A stretch of 64,000 nucleotides of DNA from Mycobacterium europaeum (GCF_002102155.1 NZ_LQOU01000009.1:166649-230648), one strand, 5' to 3'; numbered from the stretch's first letter, positions 55,839 to 64,000 are shown. Notes: a model not told the origin generated them from the sequence alone. A program made the numbers and translations.

Positions 55839-56126
55839 TCAGGACCACTTCCGGGTAGGACCGCGGGTGGCGCGGTGCGTCCAGCACGAGGCATGCCAAT
55901 GCCGTCGATCGTCGGCGCCGCCGAGGGTCGGATCCGTCGGCCACACCACCAGATGTGCTGTGCCCGCGCGTATTTCGTGATCGCAACCGGGACAGCGATA
56001 GGTCTTGACCGCTCGGGACCCCGCGACGGGACGGACCTCGTACTCGTGGCCGTCGGGCCCGATCTCCACTCGGCGCAGCATCGGTAGCGGCGACGGCCGA
56101 CGTGGCGGTGTACGACGCCGGACCAT
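55839..56126 (-). CDS. small zinc-ribbon-like protein (Rv1322 position)
   Basis: This 95-residue basic protein has a CPGCDHEI motif near residue 45 and RHWHASCW near residue 75, which together could bind zinc. The N-terminus is Arg/Pro-rich. It lies in the position of M. tuberculosis Rv1322, convergent with the epimerase gene (10 bp gap) and 22 bp after nucS stop direction on the same strand. Its function is unknown; nucleic-acid binding is plausible from the charge. Confidence 0.75.
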   Translation of the reverse strand: MVRRRTPPRRPSPLPMLRRVEIGPDGHEYEVRPVAGSRAVKTYRCPGCDHEIRAGTAHLVVWPTDPTLGGADDRRHWHASCWTHRATRGPTRKWS

Positions 56127-56148
56127 ACCGTCAGCCTAGCCGCGAGGC

Positions 56149-56829
56149 TTAGAACAGCCGGTATTCGTCGCTGTCCATCCCACGCATCTTGTCGTAGTCC
56201 AGCGTGATGCAACGGATTCCGCGGTCGGTGGCGAGCGTGCGCGCTTGCGGCTTGATCTGCTGGGCCGCGAACACCCCCCTCACCGGTGCCAGCACGCTGT
56301 CGCGGTTGAGCAACTCGAGGTAGCGGGTGAGCTGCTCGACGCCGTCAATCTCCCCCCGCCGCTTGATCTCCACCGCGACGGAACCGCCTTGCTCGTCACG
56401 GCAGAGCAGGTCGACCGGCCCGATCGCGGTCATGTATTCGCGGCGAACCAGCGTGTAGCCCTCGCCGAGCAGGTGCACGTGCTCGGCGAGCAACGCCTGC
56501 AGGTGGGCTTCGACGCCGTCCTTGACCAAGCCGGGGTCCACGCCGAGATCGTGGCTGGAGTCGTGTTCGACGGCCTCGACGGTGATGCGCAACTGCTCGC
56601 CGGCCTTGTTCTGCACGACCCATACGGGCGCCTGGTCACCGGGCTCCTCGGTCACCCAACACGGCGGACTCATCCAGTTGAGCGGCTTGTAGGCGCGATC
56701 GTCGGCATGCACGCTGACCGAGCCGTCGGCCTTGAACAACAGCAACCTGCGCGCCGACGGCAGGTGCGCAGTGAGCCGGCCGACGTAGTCCACAGTGCAC
56801 TGGGCGATCACTAGACGCACCCGACTCAC
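56149..56829 (-). CDS. nucS: mismatch-specific endonuclease NucS (EndoMS)
   Basis: This 226-residue nuclease carries out non-canonical mismatch repair in actinobacteria that lack MutS/MutL. It has the N-terminal [20 protein letters not shown] domain and the RecB-like catalytic core [11 protein letters not shown] and [19 protein letters not shown]. It matches Rv1321 closely in length. GTG at 56829 is chosen to give the conserved N-terminus; a GTG three codons later is possible. It is divergent from the cyclase gene across 36 bp. Confidence 0.95.
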   Translation of the reverse strand: MSRVRLVIAQCTVDYVGRLTAHLPSARRLLLFKADGSVSVHADDRAYKPLNWMSPPCWVTEEPGDQAPVWVVQNKAGEQLRITVEAVEHDSSHDLGVDPGLVKDGVEAHLQALLAEHVHLLGEGYTLVRREYMTAIGPVDLLCRDEQGGSVAVEIKRRGEIDGVEQLTRYLELLNRDSVLAPVRGVFAAQQIKPQARTLATDRGIRCITLDYDKMRGMDSDEYRLF

Positions 56830-56865
56830 CTTAGAGCGTGGCCGACAAATTAGGCTGACGCCACC

Positions 56866-58482
56866 ATGTCGGCCACCCAGAGCTTGGCAAAACGCATCGG
56901 CCGGGTGCTCGAGACGGTCACCCGTCAGAGCGGCCGGCTGCCGGAGACCCCGGCGTACGGCTCCCTGCTGCTGGGACGGGTCACCGAAAACCAGCAACGT
57001 CGCCGCATCCGCATCCAGGTCATCCTGACCGTGCTGGTCCTGGGCGCCAACCTGATCGGCATCGCCGTCGCACTGCTGCTGGTGATAGTCGCCATCCCGC
57101 AGCCAAGCATCTTCCACGACGCGCCGGCCTGGATCACGTTCGGGGCCTCACCGGCCTACATCGCGTTGGCCCTGGCGGTGGGCACCTATTGGATCACCCA
57201 CCAGACGGTCGTCTCGTTGCGCTGGGCGATCGAGGAGCGCTCGCCGACCGCCGAAGACGAGCGCAACACCTTCCTGGCCCCGTGGCGGATCGCCCGCTTC
57301 GACCTCATTTTGTGGGGTGTCGGGGCGGTGGTGTTTACGACGCTCTACGGCCCGGTCAACACGCTGTTCATCCCGCGCTTCCTCATCGCGGTGGGCATCT
57401 GCGGCATCTTGGTGGCCACCGCCAGCTATCTGCTTGCCGAGTTCGCCCTGCGGCCCGTCGCCGCCCAGGCGCTGGAGGCGGGGCCACCGCCACGGCGGTT
57501 GGCGGCGGGCATCATGGGCCGGACCATGGTGGTCTGGTTCCTCGGTTCGGGCCTGCCCGTCCTCGGCATCGCCTTTCTGGCGGGCTTCCAGGCCCTGATG
57601 CGGAACCTGACCGAGACCGAGTTCGCGGTCGGCGTGTTGATCGTGTCGATCGCCACCGTGATCTTCGGTTGCCTGTTGATGTGGATCCTGGCCTGGCTCA
57701 CGGCGACTCCAGTGCGCGTGGTCCGTGCGGCGTTGCGCCGCGTCGAGCGCGGCGATCTGCGGGGCGACCTAGTCGTTTTCGACGGCACCGAACTCGGTGA
57801 GCTGCAACGCGGTTTCAACGCGATGGTCGACGGGCTGCGCGAGCGCGAACGCGTCCGCGACCTCTTCGGACGGCACGTCGGACGCGAGGTCGCCCTGGCC
57901 GCCGAACGGGAGCGGCCGCAACTGGGCGGCGAAGAACGCCATGTCGCAGTCGTTTTCATCGATATCGTCGGATCTACCCAACTGGTGACCAGCCGGCCTC
58001 CGGCCGAAGTCGTCTCGGTGCTCAACCAGTTTTTCGGCATCGTCGTCGAGGAAGTGGACCGACACTGCGGGCTGGTCAACAAGTTCGAGGGTGACGCGAC
58101 GCTGGCCATCTTCGGGGCCCCCAACCATCTGGACCGCCCGGAAGACGAGGCGCTGGCCACCGCGCGCGCCATCGCCGAGCGGCTCGACAACGAGATGCCG
58201 GCGTGCCAGGCCGGTATCGGCGTGGCGGCGGGGCAAGTCGTCGCCGGCAACGTCGGCGCCAGGGAACGCTTCGAATACACCGTCATCGGCGGGCCGGTCA
58301 ACGAGGCGGCCCGCCTGTGCGAGCTGGCCAAGTCGTACCCGGGCAAGCTGCTTGCGACGGCCGGGGCGCTGGACGGAGCGAGCGAGAACGAACGCACCCG
58401 TTGGTATTTGGGCGAAACCGTGACCCTGCGCGGACACGAGCGCCCCACCCGGCTGGCTTCGCCCGCCGACTCACCCGCGTAA
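56866..58482 (+). CDS. membrane adenylate cyclase with HAMP domain (Rv1318c/1319c/1320c type)
   Basis: This 538-residue class III cyclase has six membrane helices (about 49-78, 90-113, 143-165, 168-192, 220-243 and 253-280), a HAMP linker (about 280-330) and a C-terminal catalytic domain. The metal-binding Asp residues are 366 (FIDIVGST) and 410 ([12 protein letters not shown]), the adenine-selecting Lys is 406, and [16 protein letters not shown] holds the transition-state residues. All key residues are present, so it should be active as a dimer. M. tuberculosis has three tandem paralogues here; only one is seen in this window. Confidence 0.92.
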   Translation: MSATQSLAKRIGRVLETVTRQSGRLPETPAYGSLLLGRVTENQQRRRIRIQVILTVLVLGANLIGIAVALLLVIVAIPQPSIFHDAPAWITFGASPAYIALALAVGTYWITHQTVVSLRWAIEERSPTAEDERNTFLAPWRIARFDLILWGVGAVVFTTLYGPVNTLFIPRFLIAVGICGILVATASYLLAEFALRPVAAQALEAGPPPRRLAAGIMGRTMVVWFLGSGLPVLGIAFLAGFQALMRNLTETEFAVGVLIVSIATVIFGCLLMWILAWLTATPVRVVRAALRRVERGDLRGDLVVFDGTELGELQRGFNAMVDGLRERERVRDLFGRHVGREVALAAERERPQLGGEERHVAVVFIDIVGSTQLVTSRPPAEVVSVLNQFFGIVVEEVDRHCGLVNKFEGDATLAIFGAPNHLDRPEDEALATARAIAERLDNEMPACQAGIGVAAGQVVAGNVGARERFEYTVIGGPVNEAARLCELAKSYPGKLLATAGALDGASENERTRWYLGETVTLRGHERPTRLASPADSPA

Positions 58483-58551
58483 CGCGATTGATTTCCGAGC
58501 CGAGTGGGTAACGGGACTAAGGACATCGCCCCTCAAGAGATTGGTGTTGAC

Positions 58552-58938
58552 ATGACCGGTAGTGCAACTGCCCGCCGTGTTTCCGTCGCCGCGGGCATCG
58601 CCGCGGCGATCGCCCTGAGCTCGCTGACAGCGGGATGCGGCTCGAGCAACAACAACAAGAACCCGACGACGTCGAGCGTCACCACCACGGTCACGACGCC
58701 GGCCAGCGTCAGCGTCACCACGACCGCCCCGGCCGCGACCACCCCTGCCGCCCCCGGTGGTGGCGGTCCCGCGACCGGACCCGGAGGTGCCACGACCGCC
58801 GGACCGGGTGGCTCCGGCGCCGGCGCCGGACCCGGCGGGGCCAGTGCGGGCGTGCCGGGCGCGGGAGCCTCCGCCGGCCCCGGCGGAGCGGGCGCCTGCG
58901 CCGGTGGCGTCTGCGTCGGCACCCCTCCCGGCCCGTAG
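58552..58938 (+). CDS. putative lipoprotein with Thr-rich and Gly/Pro/Ala-rich low-complexity tail
   Basis: This 128-residue protein has a lipoprotein signal peptide ending in the lipobox SLTAGC at about residue 25. The mature part is a linker of Asn, Thr and Ser, then Thr/Val repeats and a Gly/Pro/Ala-rich stretch with GPGGA-type repeats, ending in CAGGVCVGTPPG with two Cys. Such a chain would be disordered and cell-envelope located. The ATG at 58552 gives the correct signal peptide. It is followed by a perfect 11-bp hairpin at 58948-58981. Confidence 0.65.
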   Translation: MTGSATARRVSVAAGIAAAIALSSLTAGCGSSNNNKNPTTSSVTTTVTTPASVSVTTTAPAATTPAAPGGGGPATGPGGATTAGPGGSGAGAGPGGASAGVPGAGASAGPGGAGACAGGVCVGTPPGP

Positions 58939-58947
58939 CCCCGTTGC

Positions 58948-58981
58948 GCGATGACGCCGGCGCGGTCACCGGCGTCATCGC
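58948..58981 (+). terminator. perfect hairpin, likely terminator
   Basis: GATGACGCCGG (58950-58960) and CCGGCGTCATC (58969-58979) are perfectly complementary, with an eight-base loop and two more flanking G-C pairs, making a 13-bp stem. It lies 10 bp after the lipoprotein stop. Confidence 0.75.
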
Positions 58982-59453
58982 CCCGACGGTGCTCCCCCGC
59001 CCACGCCGACGCCACCAACCAGGCGCCGGTCCGCAACAGCGCGCGATGGAGCGCTCCCTCGCCGACCCGGTAGACGAGGACGCCGAGTGCGCCGCCCTTC
59101 GTGGCGATGCATCCCGGGTTCGGCGCGCGGACACTGCCGGATGAGATCTGTGCCGCAGCGCATCTTCAGCCGAGGATGGTGTCGGAAGCGACGCGTCGCA
59201 ACACGACCGCCGGCTTGGTGTCAGCCGGACTACGCGTTGGTCGCTGGCCCATCAACGGCAGCAATTGCGTGTGCGGGCCGAGCATGCTTCCGGTGGCCGA
59301 CGCCAACGCGTACCGCGATGTCGGCGCCCCGCTAAGTTACCGAAGCCGCCGCATAAGTGAGCGCCTGTTGGTCCGCCGAACCGCTATGCAGCGCGGGGCG
59401 CCGCTCGCATTACGCCCGACGCAGTTCATCCGGTAGCCGACCGCAGTCGATCG

Positions 59454-59470
59454 ATAGGGAAACTCCTTAT
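59454..59470. promoter_or_regulatory. ATAGGG-N5-CCCTAT type motif, copy 1
   Basis: ATAGGGAAACTCCTTAT is an inverted repeat with one mismatch in the right arm. It lies 105 bp upstream of the start of the duplicated-domain secreted protein at 59576. Related copies occur at 61614, 61705 and 63317. Confidence 0.5.
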
Positions 59471-59575
59471 TTTTTCCCACCTCCCGACGGGTGAGAGTCG
59501 AGGGAATGAAGTGAACCACTGGCCGTGCGCGTCGTCCGCGGCATTGGTGACCTGATAGGGAAAGAGGAGAACGGC

Positions 59576-60346
59576 ATGGCACGAAGGATGAATTCAACGC
59601 TCGCCTTCGCGATGACAGCCGCGACGGGTGTCGCCCTGTTCTCCGGTGCGGGGCCGGCCGTGCTCGCTCATGCCGACCAACAGGACACAAAGCAATACGT
59701 CAACAACGAACGCCGCTCCACCGCATGTCCCCCGCTGACCGAGCGTGGCGACCTCGACAATGCCGCTCAGCAGTACGCCACCACGGAAAAGGCCCCGGTG
59801 CAGCTGGCCGGATACGCGGGTAGCGTCGTCGCCTTCCTGGGCTCCGGTGACCCCTATGCCAAGGCTGCTGACAGCGCGATGGGAAAAGCAAAAGGCGCGG
59901 TCCACGATTGCAAGTACAACGACTTCGGCGTGGGCTTCATCCGACATGAAGATCGCAGCGTCGATGTCGTCACCATCGTGCTCGGCCAGTCCTCCACGAC
60001 GCCCACCACCCCTCCACCCGTCAACCAGGCGCACGGCCCGGGACTCGACCTGGAGGCGAGTGCGGTAGTTCAGGCCCGCAGCGACACCGGCTGCCCCGGC
60101 TTGGCTTATCAAACTGCACTCGAGGGCGTGGCTCAGCAGTACGCCAGGACTGAGACTCCCGCGTTCGCGTCTGGGCAAGTCGGATTTCTGGCATCCGGCG
60201 ATCCGGCGGCAAGAGCCATCGACATCCTGACCTCCAAGGCGCATGGCGCCATTGCCGATTGCAGCAACACTGTGTACGGAGTGGGCTTCATCCGGCATGA
60301 AGATCGCAGCGTCGACGTCGTCACGGTTGTGCTGGCGAAGCATTGA
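59576..60346 (+). CDS. secreted protein with internally duplicated CAP-like domain
   Basis: This 256-residue protein has a Sec signal peptide (MARRMNST, hydrophobic core, cleavage near AHA-D at about residue 34) and two homologous halves. Each half begins with an ERR/ARS...CPPL/CPGL segment, continues with a DNAAQQYA/GVAQQYA helix and a GSGDP/ASGDP turn, and ends in the nearly identical VGFIRHEDRSVDVVT strand. A Pro/Thr linker joins them. The repeat resembles degenerate CAP/SCP-like domains of mycobacterial exported proteins; no catalytic residues can be assigned. The ATG follows GAGGAG. Confidence 0.75.
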   Translation: MARRMNSTLAFAMTAATGVALFSGAGPAVLAHADQQDTKQYVNNERRSTACPPLTERGDLDNAAQQYATTEKAPVQLAGYAGSVVAFLGSGDPYAKAADSAMGKAKGAVHDCKYNDFGVGFIRHEDRSVDVVTIVLGQSSTTPTTPPPVNQAHGPGLDLEASAVVQARSDTGCPGLAYQTALEGVAQQYARTETPAFASGQVGFLASGDPAARAIDILTSKAHGAIADCSNTVYGVGFIRHEDRSVDVVTVVLAKH

Positions 60347-60644
60347 GCATGCGCGTGCAGCTATCGGACCGCTCGACACGTAGCTGTGTCATCCGACCTG
60401 CCACCAACATGCGGCGGGTTGCTCGCGCCCAAAAGTCTTTGGGCTGCGGCTCATTACCCTCAACGGAGCAGGCCGGCCCGGATGCGAGCGGCCAACAAAA
60501 GGAGCCGATCGGAACGGTGAAACTGTCGCAGACGTGGTGACGATGCCAACTCCGGCGTCGAATGGGCGAGAAAGCCGGCACCCATACACATCTGGGGTTG
60601 CTTACGCTCCGTCGTGCTACTGCGCCATACGTTGTGGCCGACCA
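60347..60644. other. intergenic stretch without recognisable gene
   Basis: About 300 bp between two convergent genes. No frame has a plausible start, ribosome binding site and composition; no strong hairpin or repeat was seen. Confidence 0.5.
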
Positions 60645-60974
60645 CTATCCCCGCCTGGGACCGATCGGTGGCACCTGGGTGGCCGCGGACACCCGGTCCG
60701 CCGGAAGTCCCGCCCGCAGGCATGCGAGGACAACAAGCTCGGCGGAGTTGGCGGCGAATACGCCGAACATGTAGGCGTCCTGCGGGACCGCGACCGCGTA
60801 GAGCAGCTGAGGTGGATCGGCTTCGGAGGCGATGGCCGCCAATGATCCGCGTAAGCACTGTGCAATGTCCGTAATTGGTCGATCGTTGTTTTGACGGGTG
60901 TACCACTCCGCCAGATAGCACGATGACGGGCCGACATCGTCACACGTCACGTCATCCACTTCCGCAGCCGCCAT
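60645..60974 (-). CDS. small DUF4242-like protein
   Basis: This 109-residue cytosolic protein has the pattern of the small alpha/beta DUF4242-type group: SSCYLAEWYT strand, a helix, LLYAVAVPQDAYMFGVFAA, and AELVVLACLRAGLPADRV. It shows no metal-binding His cluster. Mycobacterial relatives are often near secreted-protein genes and of unknown function. The ATG is 6 bp after the stop of the DUF3558 lipoprotein gene, so they form an operon. Confidence 0.65.
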   Translation of the reverse strand: MAAAEVDDVTCDDVGPSSCYLAEWYTRQNNDRPITDIAQCLRGSLAAIASEADPPQLLYAVAVPQDAYMFGVFAANSAELVVLACLRAGLPADRVSAATQVPPIGPRRG

Positions 60975-60980
60975 CCAGGG

Positions 60981-61535
60981 CTAACGGGGCACTTGCGGTG
61001 CGATTTCGCGAGCCAGTTTCACTGCGGCGGCATTCGCCTCGTCGGGCGACAGTCGCAATACGGCCACCTGCACCGTATTGACGCGGTTGCCGGCGGCGAA
61101 TTCCACCTCGCCGCCACCCATGTAACGCATGCCGTCCGGCCCCGGCTTGGTGACGTCGGGGAAGCCGGGGGCGGGCAACTTATTGTTGAGGGCAGTGCCG
61201 GGATTGCTGATGGTGAGCGACAGCGATTCCTCGGTCGCTGTGTTCTGCCATGTGCAATCACCCTGTTCGGGATCCTTGCCCGTCGACACACCTGCCACCG
61301 AGACGCCGAGCAACGACGAAATCTCCTCCGGCGCGATCATGGCGCAGGCATCGATGCGTGCGGCAGCGGATGGCTTCGAAGCGACCGCGGATTGTGGCGC
61401 CGTCGCCCCACCGCCGCCGGCCGTCGGGCCGTGCGATCCGCAACCGGCTGCTACGCAGCACAACGCAACGATGGTCAACACTTGCGGGCGACGTCGCCGT
61501 CGGGGCGCGACACCACTATTGCCTAGCGAGCTCAT
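60981..61535 (-). CDS. DUF3558-type lipoprotein
   Basis: This 184-residue protein has an Arg-rich N-terminus, a hydrophobic signal segment and a lipobox VAAGC at about residue 32. The mature domain (about 60-180) follows the DUF3558 pattern: IDACAMIAPEEISSLLGV, a Cys pair (DACAM and DCTWQ), and RLSPDEANAAAVKLAREI. It is probably anchored at the outer face of the membrane. An inverted repeat lies at 61614-61630, about 79 bp upstream. Function of the family is unknown. Confidence 0.8.
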   Translation of the reverse strand: MSSLGNSGVAPRRRRRPQVLTIVALCCVAAGCGSHGPTAGGGGATAPQSAVASKPSAAARIDACAMIAPEEISSLLGVSVAGVSTGKDPEQGDCTWQNTATEESLSLTISNPGTALNNKLPAPGFPDVTKPGPDGMRYMGGGEVEFAAGNRVNTVQVAVLRLSPDEANAAAVKLAREIAPQVPR

Positions 61536-61613
61536 GAACAGGTACCTCCGACGCGCCGGTGATTCGACAGCCCAACGACTTTCGACATTAGGAGCGCCAG
61601 ATTGCGGGTATCA

Positions 61614-61630
61614 ATAGGGAGTTCCCCTAC
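61614..61630. promoter_or_regulatory. ATAGGG-N5-CCCTAT type motif, copy 2
   Basis: ATAGGGAGTTCCCCTAC has perfectly paired TAGGG/CCCTA arms with a five-base spacer. It lies 79 bp upstream of the minus-strand DUF3558 gene and 75 bp from copy 3 in the same divergent region. Confidence 0.55.
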
Positions 61631-61704
61631 ACCCGCGTCGAATGCGATCAAACGGTGCCGGTGACCATCCGCCGCACCGCATCACTCGTCTGAGAGCCAG
61701 AGTC

Positions 61705-61721
61705 ATAGGGAAACGCCCTAT
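61705..61721. promoter_or_regulatory. ATAGGG-N5-CCCTAT motif, copy 3 (perfect)
   Basis: ATAGGGAAACGCCCTAT is a perfect inverted repeat of six-base arms with a five-base spacer. It lies 69 bp upstream of the ATG at 61791. Confidence 0.6.
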
Positions 61722-61790
61722 TGGTGCCGAGCCACGCTCGGCATAGCGTGGCGGGAACTGCACCGGAGTGTGACGTAGCGAGGAGGCGTC

Positions 61791-62489
61791 ATGACCAAGA
61801 CACGACCAGACGTAGGGGTTGTCCTCTCCGCCACGACAGCCAGCTTGGTCGCCTTGGCGGGCATCGCCGCGACTCCACTCGCGCACGCCGATTCTCTCGA
61901 CGCAATTCGGGGCGCTGTTAATGGCGCCCGCGCCGAATCGACCTGCCCGCCCCTGGCGTACTCCGGTCAACTCGAAGCCGCGGCACAGGAACTCGCCAGA
62001 CTCCCGAACGACGCCTATGAGCGCATCAACCCTCACGGCTACCAGGGCGCCACCAGCGGCAATCTCGTGCGCGATGATCCCACTGCCAGGGCTACATCCG
62101 AACTAGTTGCACAGGAACGGATTCCCATCCATGACTGCGCCAACAAGGATTTTGGCGTTGGCATGTTTCGGGACGGGGGTGCGGACAAGAGCATTGTCGC
62201 CGTCGTCCTGGGTAAGCCGGCGCCCCCGAAAGCCGCACCGGCTCCGGCACCGGTGCCGTACCAGCAATTTGCCAAGGTGATCGGCGGGGATGCCGATGTG
62301 TTCGACATCGCACACAACGACGTCCCCGATCCCAAGACTGGCGTGGTCGCGGCCAAGGTCGGCAAGTTGACGAACGGGTCCCAGGTCTACATAGGCGTGC
62401 CATGCAAAGACGGCTGGTGCCAAGTCAACTCAAATCAGATCCAGCGTGGCTATGGGTTCGTCGAGCAGAGTCACCTACAGTTCATTTGA
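61791..62489 (+). CDS. secreted protein: CAP-like domain plus C-terminal SH3-like domain
   Basis: This 232-residue protein has a signal peptide with cleavage near AHA-D at about residue 36. The first domain (about 40-140) resembles each half of the duplicated-domain protein at 59576: AVNGARAESTCPPL, QLEAAAQELA, and FGVGMFRDGG...SIVAVVLGKP. A Pro/Ala linker follows, then a C-terminal domain (about 155-232) with GDADVFDIAHND, LTNGSQVYIGVPCKDGWCQV and GYGFVEQSHL, which fits a bacterial SH3-type fold often used to bind cell wall. GAGGAGG precedes the ATG. Confidence 0.75.
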   Translation: MTKTRPDVGVVLSATTASLVALAGIAATPLAHADSLDAIRGAVNGARAESTCPPLAYSGQLEAAAQELARLPNDAYERINPHGYQGATSGNLVRDDPTARATSELVAQERIPIHDCANKDFGVGMFRDGGADKSIVAVVLGKPAPPKAAPAPAPVPYQQFAKVIGGDADVFDIAHNDVPDPKTGVVAAKVGKLTNGSQVYIGVPCKDGWCQVNSNQIQRGYGFVEQSHLQFI

Positions 62490-62546
62490 GCCGGACCCGG
62501 TGGCCATCGCGCGGATTGCGGGCTGCACAAGTTGCGTTTCAGCCGC

Positions 62547-63245
62547 TCACTGGTCGCAGACGAACTTGCCGACCGAGTCCCAATTGCCACGGTGGACACC
62601 CGCGTCTGGGGGACCGAAGTCCTCGTAACTTCCGCGGGCGCTGCCATCGGGGTAGATATGGCCCGTATACATGCTCTGCCAACCGTTGCTCCAGTTGACA
62701 GTGAAACCGAATGAGTCGCCCTTCATGCCGCCGGGCGTGATGATGTTTCCTTTGACCTCTGGTCCTCCGTGGCCCTCGAAACTGGCCTGGCCCGTCAGCG
62801 ACGGGTAGGCGAACACCTTGTAACCGTTGTCTTCGGCCAGGATCAGTTCGTCCGTCACGCCACGCCACTTCTGGCACGGTCCCCCAGCGGTGACCGTGCG
62901 GGAGGCAGCAGCCGCGTTGTCGGCAGCCGCCTGATCGCGGACATCCGGGGTCACGCAGACCGCATCGCCGGAATAGGCATTGCGCCAAACGAAACCCGGT
63001 TTACAGACGTTGCCGTCGCCGGGTTGCACGTTGTTCGCGGCAGCGGCGTTCTGCTGTGCGGTCTTGTCCCTGGTCTCTGGGGTGACGCAGACGGCGTCCC
63101 CTGGACGAGCAGCGCGCCAGACGAATCCAGATTTGCACGCCGGGGCGGGCGGGTCGGAAATTGCGGCCGGTGCACCTGCGAGGGCGGCCGCAGCCGCAAG
63201 AGGAACCGCGCACATCGCTGCCCGCCGCATGGATCTTGTTGACAT
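62547..63245 (-). CDS. secreted protein with two tandem Cys-rich repeats
   Basis: This 232-residue protein has a signal peptide ending near AIS-D at about residue 30. Two repeats of about 40 residues follow (near 36-75 and 84-123), each reading CK.GFVWR.A..GDAVCVTPE(D/V)RD..A..NAAA, with two Cys that probably form a disulfide. The remaining 100 residues form a separate domain with KVFAYPSLTGQASFEGHGGPEVKG and a C-terminal FVCDQ. The repeats recur in several mycobacterial exported proteins; function is unknown. AAAGGAA precedes the ATG. Confidence 0.75.
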   Translation of the reverse strand: MSTRSMRRAAMCAVPLAAAAALAGAPAAISDPPAPACKSGFVWRAARPGDAVCVTPETRDKTAQQNAAAANNVQPGDGNVCKPGFVWRNAYSGDAVCVTPDVRDQAAADNAAAASRTVTAGGPCQKWRGVTDELILAEDNGYKVFAYPSLTGQASFEGHGGPEVKGNIITPGGMKGDSFGFTVNWSNGWQSMYTGHIYPDGSARGSYEDFGPPDAGVHRGNWDSVGKFVCDQ

Positions 63246-63316
63246 CGCGTTCCTTTCGACTACTCGCGGGTTGCAAACGCGTCTCTCACGCTAGGTGCGA
63301 CGAGAAACAGGGCGGT

Positions 63317-63333
63317 ATCGGTAATTTCCCTAT
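63317..63333. promoter_or_regulatory. ATAGGG-N5-CCCTAT type motif, copy 4 (degenerate)
   Basis: On the minus strand this reads ATAGGGAAATTACCGAT: the left arm and the AAA of the spacer are as in copies 1 and 3, and the right arm matches at four of six positions. It lies 72 bp upstream of the gene at 62547-63245, at the same distance as the other copies. Confidence 0.45.
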
Positions 63334-63363
63334 GATTTTCGGCGCCCAGCGAAAAGGCGGGCC

Positions 63364-63873
63364 CTAGAGAGGTCGCGCGACTTGGGTACTCACCTGCATG
63401 CCGTGGCCAGTGCGGTCATTGGTGAAGACGAAGCTGTCCCCGGTCGCCACGACGGACCACCCTTGCGCCTCGTATGTCCCGGGTTTCAGCTCAACCTTGC
63501 CGGCAAGCGCGCCGAGGTCCGCGTCGACGAATTGGAAATTGCCGTCCGCGCTGACACTCACGGTATGAAAGGGGCGACCGTTGCCGCGAGGAGGCCAATC
63601 GTCTGAGGAGGTCTCGCAAGCGACCAGTTCGGGGCTGATCGAACAACCGATCGCCTGCGAGACCGTGATCACACGCACATAGCCCTGGTCGTTGGCGATC
63701 AACGGAGTGGGTGGTGTCGGCGGCGTCGAGGTCGAGATCAACCGGTACGCCTGCGGCACCACAAGTCCCGTTGTTGACGTCGTGGCGACCGGCGTCGTCG
63801 GGACGCTAGCGAGAACCATGATCGCCGCGACGGTCGGCATCCGGTTTGCCTTGGCGCAGGCTCTGCTTCGCAT
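63364..63873 (-). CDS. putative exported protein of unknown function
   Basis: This 169-residue protein has a basic N-terminus and a hydrophobic segment (about 12-30) that fits a signal peptide. Thr/Pro-rich residues follow, then a beta-rich domain with Cys in SQAIGCSISPELVACE and a C-terminal part with KPGTYEAQGW and GDSFVFTNDRTGHGMQV. ATG at 63873 is chosen because AGGAG ends five bases upstream; a longer start at 63909 lacks such a site. No family was recognised. A partial motif (GAAACGCCCT) lies about 55 bp upstream. Confidence 0.65.
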   Translation of the reverse strand: MRSRACAKANRMPTVAAIMVLASVPTTPVATTSTTGLVVPQAYRLISTSTPPTPPTPLIANDQGYVRVITVSQAIGCSISPELVACETSSDDWPPRGNGRPFHTVSVSADGNFQFVDADLGALAGKVELKPGTYEAQGWSVVATGDSFVFTNDRTGHGMQVSTQVARPL

Positions 63874-64000
63874 GGAACTCCTGTCGCTTGAAAGTTTGAA
63901 GGAGACCATCCCACGCTAGCGGTGTGAAACGCCCTGACTCTGTCGGAGGCTCGGGTTATTGGATTCCGACCAGGGGTTGGTCGGTCCGTTGTGCATCGTA

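Larger units (their letters stand above)
58939..59575. other. gene-poor stretch with terminator and promoter elements
   Basis: About 640 bp with no convincing gene. It contains the hairpin at 58948-58981, the inverted repeat at 59454-59470 and a related half-site ATAGGGAAAGAGG at 59555-59567. A 111-codon open frame at 59101-59436 has no ribosome binding site, no recognisable domain and an Arg-rich composition like a shadow frame; it could be a decayed gene. Confidence 0.6.

Noticed and set aside
59101..59436. Possible 111-codon gene
   Set aside because: No ribosome binding site, no domain, Arg-rich shadow-like composition; noted only as possible remnant.
61705..61721. DosR box
   Set aside because: DosR sites have GGGACT and AGTCCC arms with a different spacing; the arms and five-base spacer here do not fit.

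Overview
The window is high-GC actinobacterial DNA from a Mycobacterium that is not a member of the M. tuberculosis complex, probably a slow-growing environmental or opportunistic species. Three things point there: a block from about 27 to 58 kb keeps the gene order of M. tuberculosis Rv1318c-Rv1349 (read in reverse), many proteins are near-identical in length to their M. tuberculosis counterparts (LprD, DinG, GlgB, NucS), and mycobacterial hallmarks are present (IrtAB, GlgE, microaggregate-binding protein, mycofactocin-type SDR). The species cannot be fixed from the sequence alone.

Region 1 (1-27.3 kb) is an accessory catabolic region built of CoA-dependent genes in several operons: acyl-CoA dehydrogenases, two amidohydrolases, four AMP-forming acyl-CoA synthetases, five crotonases, a hotdog thioesterase-like protein, a DapA-like aldolase, three SDRs, a thiolase and a CoA-transferase. 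A TetR (8.5 kb) and a GntR/FCD (18.5 kb) regulator lie inside it. A related 19-bp motif (ACTGTA...CCG/CGTA) recurs in four intergenic regions, which suggests one regulon. The substrate is not identifiable here; the combination fits activation and beta-oxidation-like breakdown of a ring-containing or branched acid.

Region 2 (27.4-34.4 kb) carries irtB-irtA (iron-siderophore import) behind an IdeR-like box, a DCC-family protein, tRNA-Leu(UAG), a free-standing HTH-LAGLIDADG protein, lprD and a DUF3817 gene. The mbtL-M-N-K genes that lie between lprD and irtA in M. tuberculosis are not here.

Region 3 (34.4-58.5 kb) is conserved core: rdgB, rph, the Rv1339-type phosphodiesterase, murI, a rhomboid, a P1 peptidase, DUF2017, clpS, pncB, dinG, the alpha-glucan genes glgP/glgE/glgB, a thioredoxin-TPR protein, fadA4, methylmalonyl-CoA epimerase, nucS and a membrane adenylate cyclase. 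Two features differ from M. tuberculosis: a diiron ferritin-like gene and a DUF4395 gene sit between rdgB and rph, and mec-cysO-cysM are missing between the rhomboid and the P1 peptidase.

Region 4 (58.5-64 kb) is a set of small secreted or lipid-anchored proteins of unknown function. At least four of their transcription units have an inverted repeat ATAGGG-N5-CCCTAT (or a degenerate form) about 70-110 bp upstream of the start codon, suggesting shared control.
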